From positions 186,001 to 250,000 of the forward strand of contig CAVQGY010000005.1 in the NCBI GenBank assembly GCA_963712165.1: DNA of 64,000 nucleotides. The letters run 5' to 3'. Below are positions 59,092-64,000 of this stretch, piece by piece. The stretch is from B10-G9 sp963712165. GTDB lineage: Bacteria > Chloroflexota > Anaerolineae > Anaerolineales > UBA11858. How positions within the stretch are numbered: the first letter of the stretch is position 1; every line of letters begins with the position of its first letter. The notes beneath the pieces were generated by a model. That model ran no database searches. It saw only the letters and a program-made list of their open reading frames with translations, and had not been told where the DNA came from. Made by a program: the position numbers and the translations under genes.

Positions 59092-59343
59092 TTGACCTCC
59101 TCCGGAGCAGCAAAAAAATCCGCTCTCCCGGTAAACTTGAACAGGTCTGTTGGTAAGGACCTTCGAATGGAGCTGATGATCAGGGTTCTGGACTGGTTGC
59201 ATCCGCCACTAAGGGATGGATAATAGATTGGCCTCGCGGGAATATCGAGGATGGGCCAACCACTTACTAGTATAGCTTTATTTTTGGATTTCTTGAAGTA
59301 AATTGGCCTTGGTATACTGATATCAGTTATGAAAGGATAAAAC

Positions 59344-59733
59344 ATGTATATTTGTATAGATTTTGATGGAACGATCGCTGACCACCGCTTTCCAGAAATT
59401 GGTCCCCCAGTGCCAGGTGCCCTGGATTGGATGGGGAAATTCCAGAAAGCCGGAGCTCGGCTGATCCTTTTCACCATGCGCTCAGATGGAGGGCGCAATG
59501 GAGATGTGCTTACAGCTGCAGTCAATTATTTACAGGAAAATGGCATCCAGCTCTACGGGATTAACAAAAACCCAACCCAGGTCCACTGGACAAGCAGCCC
59601 CAAGGCTTACGGTCAGCTGTATATCGACGATGCCGCCTTCGGATGCCCATTGATCCAACCTGAGGGATTTCAGCGTCCCTGTGTGGATTGGGCGGTTGTT
59701 GGACCGGCTGTGATCAAGATGCTTGAGAAATAA
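59344..59733 (+). CDS. HAD-like hydrolase (BT0820-type)
   Basis: 129 residues. Motif I is CIDFDGTIADH (nucleophile Asp7, Asp9), motif II region LILFTMRS, and motif IV region LYIDDAAFGCPL. Such short capless HAD proteins are found widely; the substrate is unknown. GAAAGGATAA precedes ATG 59344. A TATACT at 59313-59318 is a possible -10. It is divergent from the VWA gene, 250 bases away, a stretch otherwise empty. Confidence 0.85.
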   Translation: MYICIDFDGTIADHRFPEIGPPVPGALDWMGKFQKAGARLILFTMRSDGGRNGDVLTAAVNYLQENGIQLYGINKNPTQVHWTSSPKAYGQLYIDDAAFGCPLIQPEGFQRPCVDWAVVGPAVIKMLEK

Positions 59734-59786
59734 AAACCGAGAGGGTCGAAGATAATGACAACGGATCAGGTGGGAGAAGGAAAACT

Positions 59787-61184
59787 ATGACCAGGATTAA
59801 ACTGGGCTCACTCCAATACTTGATAGTGGGACTGATCATACTGTTTCTTGGAAACTCCTGTCAGGCAGCCCTTCCGGATGCTCCGGAGAACAGCACCAGC
59901 CCTCAAGGGAGCCAGGAAGATCTGGTGGATCAACCTGACCTCGGGGAAGCTGCCAACCCCCATCCCATTCCCGCAGGGGACCTGATCCAGCCGGGTGACC
60001 TGGTTTACCGGGGTTTTTTTAGGCTGCCTGAAGGGTCCGGAAAATCAAACTGGGAATACAGTGGGCATGGTTTGACCTTTTATCCGGATGGTGATCCCGG
60101 CGGCGATCAGGATGGTTTTCCAGGCTCGCTGTTTGGGTTTGGACATGACCATCAACTTCAGGTATCAGAGATCAGCATACCTGTGCCGGTGATTTCCAGA
60201 GACCTGTCAGATGCCCCGACTGCCGAAACACTGCAACCCTTTGCTGACCTGACCGACGGCTTATTCCAGCCAGGGCAGATGACCATTCCCCGGGCAGGAT
60301 TGGCTTATTTGCCCCATCCGGAACCCAGGCTGCACTTCGCCTTCGGGCAGCACTTTCAAGATTTTGAACCCTCCCACGGCTGGGCAGGTCTTGATCTGGA
60401 TGATCCTGATGCCCGGGGAGCCTGGATATTGGGAGGATTTACCAATTATGTCACCAACGATTATCTCTTCGAAATCCCCTCCGATTGGGGGGATGCGATC
60501 GCCCCCGGTCCGCTGCTTGCCAGCGGTAGGGCCCGGGAGGGATTATGGAGTGGAAGAGGTCCTGCTTTGTTTGCCTACAGCCCGACTGGAGCTGGGAACC
60601 CCCCGGCTTCCGGGGAGCCGCTGCGTGGAGTCCTTCCCCTGCTGCTCTATGGAGAGCAGCTGCCCGGGCAGCCGGATATCGTCAGCAGCCCATCCCAGTC
60701 AATGCTTGAATACCGGGATGCGGATCATTGGTGGGGAGGCTCTTGGTTGACATCCGGGGGTGCGTCTGCGGTAGTGATGGCAGGGACCAAAGCCCTGGGA
60801 GAGGAATGGTACGGGTTCGCCAACGGCGTGATCTGGGAACATGATTGCGCTGAGAGCCAGCCGCCCACGTGTCCGGAAGTGCCTGATTGGCCCTATGACA
60901 ATCGAGGGTTCTGGGCGGAGGATTTCCAGGCCGAAATGATCTTTTTTGATCCGGCTGACCTGGCTGCTGTTGCCCGCGGGGAGATGGACAGCTGGGTCCC
61001 TCAACCCTATGGTGTGCTAATACTTGATCCATATCTTTTAGATCCAGCACTTGATCTGGGGAACTATAAAAGAGACTTCGTGGGAGACATAGCATTTGAC
61101 AGGGAGAATGGCTTGATCTATCTGGTGGAAAGGCTGGTAGATGAATACAGATCAGTTATCCATGTCTGGGAAATTTCCAGATGA
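59787..61184 (+). CDS. Large lipoprotein, function unknown
   Basis: 465 residues. Signal peptide and lipobox LGNSC (Cys near 25), then an acidic Pro-rich linker. The rest is rich in Gly, Asp and aromatic residues (YRGFFRLPEGSG, WEYSGHGLTFYPDGDPGG, FDRENGLIYLVERLVDEY), suggesting a beta-propeller or jelly-roll surface domain. No family recognised. GGAGAAGG precedes ATG 59787. It lies 53 bases after the HAD gene. Confidence 0.65.
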   Translation: MTRIKLGSLQYLIVGLIILFLGNSCQAALPDAPENSTSPQGSQEDLVDQPDLGEAANPHPIPAGDLIQPGDLVYRGFFRLPEGSGKSNWEYSGHGLTFYPDGDPGGDQDGFPGSLFGFGHDHQLQVSEISIPVPVISRDLSDAPTAETLQPFADLTDGLFQPGQMTIPRAGLAYLPHPEPRLHFAFGQHFQDFEPSHGWAGLDLDDPDARGAWILGGFTNYVTNDYLFEIPSDWGDAIAPGPLLASGRAREGLWSGRGPALFAYSPTGAGNPPASGEPLRGVLPLLLYGEQLPGQPDIVSSPSQSMLEYRDADHWWGGSWLTSGGASAVVMAGTKALGEEWYGFANGVIWEHDCAESQPPTCPEVPDWPYDNRGFWAEDFQAEMIFFDPADLAAVARGEMDSWVPQPYGVLILDPYLLDPALDLGNYKRDFVGDIAFDRENGLIYLVERLVDEYRSVIHVWEISR

Positions 61185-61277
61185 GCCTGATTCCTTGTGG
61201 TATGCTAAGAAAATTGGGGAATATTCCCCCGGATATATCCGGGGAAGTCAGGCGGCTTGAAAACGGGAGATGGGTTT

Positions 61278-62066
61278 GTGAACATCATTCAACTATCTGA
61301 TCTGCACATCGGACAATCCGATAATTATGAAAAAGCACACCATATTGTTGATTGGATCCTGGAGAATAAAGACCTCCATCAATCAGAGTTGGTCGTGATC
61401 AGCGGTGACCTGGTGGATGACGGCGAAACCTGGCAATTTGAAAAAGCCAGGGAATTGGTAGAGCGCTTGCGAGAGGCTGGTTATATGGTTTTGGCAGCGC
61501 CGGGCAATCATGATTCCGGCCCGGATGGTTTCCGTGAAAACCCGGCCAGCAAACGCGACTTCCGGGATCTGATCTCGCATGTAGCGGAATATCCTGCTTT
61601 GTTCATCAAATCTGGCCAGGCATTTGTGCTGCTGGACTCGATGGAAGCTGAAATGGAAAAGATGGAGGTCTGGGGAGCGCAGGGTTATCTGGGTCTAAGG
61701 CAGCTCCAGAGATTGGATCTGCTGCTGGATGAACTGGCAGAGAATCCTGCGATTGAGAATATCGTACTCATCCTGCATCATCATCCTTTTGATTACTTGT
61801 TTTATCATGGCCTGCGTGACCATGCCGATCTTAAAGGGGTCATCTCCCGGCGGAAGGGAGAACCCCCCCGGGTGAACTTCCTTTTATTTGGCCATAAACA
61901 TCTCGATCACAGGTTTAATGATCCGGAGGATAATAAAGAGGATCTATTTGGGATCGACATGATATTCGCCTCTGGTCAGACGATTGAGCGGAATAATGAA
62001 GGAAAAATGATCCTCCCAGTGATCAGTTTGAAGGATAAAACCATTCAGCGCTTCAAAATTCCCTGA
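61278..62066 (+). CDS. Metallophosphoesterase (CpdA-like)
   Basis: 262 residues from GTG 61278, with GGGAG before it. Complete calcineurin-like motif set: QLSDLHIG (DXH), VISGDLVDDG, APGNHDSG, ILHHHPFD and LFGHKHLDHR. This layout is that of cAMP phosphodiesterase CpdA and related class III enzymes, but substrate is not certain. All metal ligands are present, unlike the other phosphoesterases in the window. Confidence 0.85.
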   Translation: MNIIQLSDLHIGQSDNYEKAHHIVDWILENKDLHQSELVVISGDLVDDGETWQFEKARELVERLREAGYMVLAAPGNHDSGPDGFRENPASKRDFRDLISHVAEYPALFIKSGQAFVLLDSMEAEMEKMEVWGAQGYLGLRQLQRLDLLLDELAENPAIENIVLILHHHPFDYLFYHGLRDHADLKGVISRRKGEPPRVNFLLFGHKHLDHRFNDPEDNKEDLFGIDMIFASGQTIERNNEGKMILPVISLKDKTIQRFKIP

Positions 62067-62096
62067 AACCACCAGTTATCGTTATCACATCACTCC

Positions 62097-62792
62097 ATGC
62101 AAATCAATAGGTCTTCTATCAAACAAGGAGTTCAGGCCGGGCTTCCGATCTTCATAGGTTATTTTCCTATTGCGATCGCTTTTGGAGCCCTGGCGGGCCA
62201 GGCCCAGTTAAGCTGGCTGGAAGCAGTTTTGATGTCCAGCCTGGTTTATGCTGGCGCGAGCCAGTTTGTGGGAGTGAGCATGATCATCGCTGGAGTGGGA
62301 CCTCTGCAGATCATCACAACTACTTTGTTCTTGAATATGCGGCACTTGATCATGAGCCTGGCGATCAATGATAAAAATCGCGATTTTAGCCCGGCCTGGA
62401 AAAGTGCCCTTTCCTTTTTTATCACGGATGAGACTTTCGCGTTGTTAACCCTGGGAAGGGAGGACTCCACCCAGCAGCGGAGTCCATTCTATCTGGCCGG
62501 TTTGTTGTTAACAGCTTATCTGGGATGGGTTTCCGGCACCCTGGTGGGAGGATTAGGAGCGAATTTTATTCCCCCTCAGGTCACAACCGCGATGACTGTG
62601 GGTTTGTACGGGCTCTTTATTGGCCTTTTAGTCCCACCCGCAAAAAAGTATCCACCCTTCGTATTGATCGCGGTTCTGAGCATGATATTGAATTGGGGAT
62701 TAGGGCACTGGATCGAAGGCGGGTGGTCCATTGTGCTGGCTACAATTCTGGCGGCAGGGGTGGGTATTCCTTTGCTGGGAGGAGAGGAATGA
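62097..62792 (+). CDS. azlC: AzlC-family amino-acid exporter subunit
   Basis: 231 residues with about seven helices. FPIAIAFGALAGQAQLSW (about 24) and YAGASQFVGVSMI (about 52) are typical of AzlC/YgaZ, the large subunit of branched-chain amino-acid exporters. Its stop overlaps the ATG of azlD (ATGA). Confidence 0.9.
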   Translation: MQINRSSIKQGVQAGLPIFIGYFPIAIAFGALAGQAQLSWLEAVLMSSLVYAGASQFVGVSMIIAGVGPLQIITTTLFLNMRHLIMSLAINDKNRDFSPAWKSALSFFITDETFALLTLGREDSTQQRSPFYLAGLLLTAYLGWVSGTLVGGLGANFIPPQVTTAMTVGLYGLFIGLLVPPAKKYPPFVLIAVLSMILNWGLGHWIEGGWSIVLATILAAGVGIPLLGGEE

Positions 62793-63094
62793 AAACGCTC
62801 CTGCTCATTCTGGGCATGGCTCTGGTAACCTATATTCCCAGGCTGCTGCCGGCGATTTTTTTGGACCGGGTCCAGTTTCCGGCCTGGTTCCAAAAATGGT
62901 TAAAAAGCATACCCTATGCTGCGTTAGGGGCTTTGATATTCCCTGGCGTTCTGCTGGTCGATCAAGATCAACCGCTAATAGGCATAATAGGCGGACTTGC
63001 TGCCCTGGGATTGTCCTTGCTGAAGCTGCATATAACCCTGGTGATGGCGGGGTCGATCTGCACGGTACTCCTTTTACAATATTTTCTATTCTAG
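62789..63094 (+). CDS. azlD: AzlD-family small exporter subunit
   Basis: 101 residues with three to four helices. TYIPRLLPAIFLDRVQFPAWF and LKSIPYAALGALIFPGVL are AzlD/YgaH motifs. GGAGGAGAGGA precedes ATG 62789, which overlaps the azlC stop. Together they likely export valine or a related amino acid. Confidence 0.9.
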   Translation: MKTLLLILGMALVTYIPRLLPAIFLDRVQFPAWFQKWLKSIPYAALGALIFPGVLLVDQDQPLIGIIGGLAALGLSLLKLHITLVMAGSICTVLLLQYFLF

Positions 63095-63415
63095 CTATTC
63101 AGGCAGATCATCAAGGAGCTGCTGGAAATTGCTTTTATAGTTCCGGAAAGCTGACCTTCCCGCAGATGTGAGATGGATCATGCTGTGCGGTTTCTTGCCC
63201 TGGTAGCCTTTTTCGATCTTGACATAACCGGCCTCTTCCAGTTTTCCGAGGTGAGTGGCAAGATTGCCCCAGGATAACCCGGTCTGATTTTTCAGGAAGA
63301 CATAATCCAGGCTCTCAACCACGTATAACAGCATCACGATATTCAACCTCGCGGGGGCGTGGATGATTTGGTCAATTGCAGCCAGCGGATTTTCAGCTTG
63401 ATTGGTCTCGCTCAT
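63095..63415 (-). CDS. Winged-helix transcriptional regulator
   Basis: 106 residues. RLNIVMLLYVVESLDYVFLKNQTGLSWGNLATHLGKLEEAGYVKIEKGY is a winged helix of the ArsR/MarR-like PF13601 group, with wing KKPHSMIHLTSAG. Its stop directly abuts the azlD stop (CTAGCTA). Start ATG 63415 overlaps the end of the upstream membrane protein gene by four bases, so the membrane protein and regulator are coupled, a common pairing for this regulator type. Confidence 0.85.
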   Translation of the reverse strand: MSETNQAENPLAAIDQIIHAPARLNIVMLLYVVESLDYVFLKNQTGLSWGNLATHLGKLEEAGYVKIEKGYQGKKPHSMIHLTSAGRSAFRNYKSNFQQLLDDLPE

Positions 63416-64000
63416 ATCATCAACTCTTTATCCAGGGGTGGGTATTTTCCCAGCAGGCGAATAAGTATGATCAGCCCGGTTAAAACCAGGGCAGCCGATA
63501 GAAATCCAAATGTGATCGGGAAGCCATGATGAGAGGCGCCATAATTCTGATAAAGATACTCGCCGATAAGTGGTGCAGAGGAGATCAGGATCCCATAGAG
63601 GTAGAGGCGGGGCATTTCCATCATATATCCGCCAAGGCTGAACCCGATCAACATGATCAATGAGAATGCAGTGGGGGGAAACCAGACAGAGAGGGCCGAA
63701 AAATTGATAAATGAGTACAACCCCAGCAACAGGGCAAGCAGATTGACTACCAGAATGACGATATTTAATCGCTTCAATTTTTTCACCCGGTAGGTTCCAT
63801 ATTTGATTGTTCCCACTCTTGGCTGAATGACTTTTGCCCGATATGCCCGCAGGCCAAAGATCACTAAAAACCAGACAGGTAAAAAGACCACTGAAGACCA
63901 GAAATCTCCCAGTTTTGGGCTTAGATAGATCGGCAAGACAAACATCAATAACATGCAGCCGATCTGTATATCCAGAATGCCATCCTGGACAGAATTTCTG
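63412..64000 (-). CDS. Membrane protein paired with the winged-helix regulator (partial)
   Basis: At least 195 residues; the frame stays open to the window edge, where QDGILDIQIGC precedes the first internal ATG (63954). No ribosome site lies before that ATG, so the 5' end is outside the window. Four to five helices are visible (about 20-40, 70-90, 95-115, 120-140 and 150-172 counting from the edge). No recognised family. It may be regulated by, or act with, the coupled regulator. Confidence 0.75.
   Translation of the reverse strand, partial: RNSVQDGILDIQIGCMLLMFVLPIYLSPKLGDFWSSVVFLPVWFLVIFGLRAYRAKVIQPRVGTIKYGTYRVKKLKRLNIVILVVNLLALLLGLYSFINFSALSVWFPPTAFSLIMLIGFSLGGYMMEMPRLYLYGILISSAPLIGEYLYQNYGASHHGFPITFGFLSAALVLTGLIILIRLLGKYPPLDKELMI

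Noticed and set aside
59203..59343. Full promoter for the HAD gene
   Set aside because: TATACT is present, but the only -35-like TTGAAG is 14 bases away, too close for a confident call.

Overview
The window reads as chromosomal DNA of a free-living bacterium, most likely an anaerobic or facultative member of the Chloroflexota (Anaerolineae-like). This is an inference from gene content: succinate dehydrogenase, many lipoproteins with Thr/Pro-rich linkers, a long multihaem cytochrome c, ROK kinase, GntR-LacI hybrid regulator, ECF-type CbiMQO transporter, and intergenic palindromic repeats. I see no phage, plasmid, insertion sequence or CRISPR array. Genes are dense and carry good Shine-Dalgarno sites, and one tRNA-Arg(CCT) gene is present.

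Layout. 1-3.7 kb: sdhCDAB. 3.8-8.4 kb (minus): yccF, two membrane-protein units and an ECF sigma/anti-sigma operon. Three copies of a GCAACTT-N15/16-GTAYWM promoter lie in front of these units and define a small sigma regulon. 8.5-11.5 kb: tRNA-Arg and three lipoproteins. 11.7-15.5 kb: a redox module of ferredoxin, FAD oxidoreductase, membrane b-type cytochrome and a 17-haem cytochrome c. 15.5-22.4 kb: a YgbA-like protein, ROK kinase, an unusual phosphoesterase/ParB-like/double-Usp fusion, a GntR-LacI regulator and two lipoproteins, punctuated by a palindromic repeat family. 22.6-25.9 kb: glpK-glpD. 26-29.3 kb: MarR, methyltransferase, ZIP transporter and MFS transporter. 29.5-31.6 kb: PTS HPr and enzyme I without any EII.

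31.9-40.1 kb: the centrepiece, a bacterial microcompartment (BMC) operon bounded by a strong promoter and a terminator. In order it encodes a GntR/UTRA regulator, RpiB, DeoC, two BMC-P pentamers, a CoA-acylating aldehyde dehydrogenase, BMC-H, an EutJ-like ATPase, BMC-T, a small unrecognised protein with a peptide-like tail, two more BMC-P and triosephosphate isomerase. RpiB, DeoC and the aldehyde dehydrogenase carry terminal amphipathic extensions typical of encapsulation peptides. There is no ethanolamine, diol or glycyl-radical signature enzyme. The content fits the sugar-phosphate-utilising class: a pentose phosphate is isomerised, deoxyribose-5-phosphate is cleaved to acetaldehyde and glyceraldehyde-3-phosphate, acetaldehyde becomes acetyl-CoA in the shell, and TpiA passes the triose to glycolysis. 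Odd points are an Asp at the usual RpiB catalytic Cys, a four-Cys insert in DeoC, and no alcohol dehydrogenase or phosphotransacylase in the locus.

40.2-47.6 kb: M29 aminopeptidase, TldD/TldE, CHAD protein, YczE-like membrane protein, membrane phosphoesterase and SixA. 47.7-50.7 kb: Fur-family regulator and CbiMQO metal importer. 50.8-64 kb: a YyaL/DUF255 protein, a Usp-anion transporter-Usp operon (minus), a membrane protein plus VWA protein pair (minus), a HAD hydrolase, a lipoprotein, a phosphoesterase, AzlCD, and a winged-helix regulator with a membrane protein that runs off the right edge.
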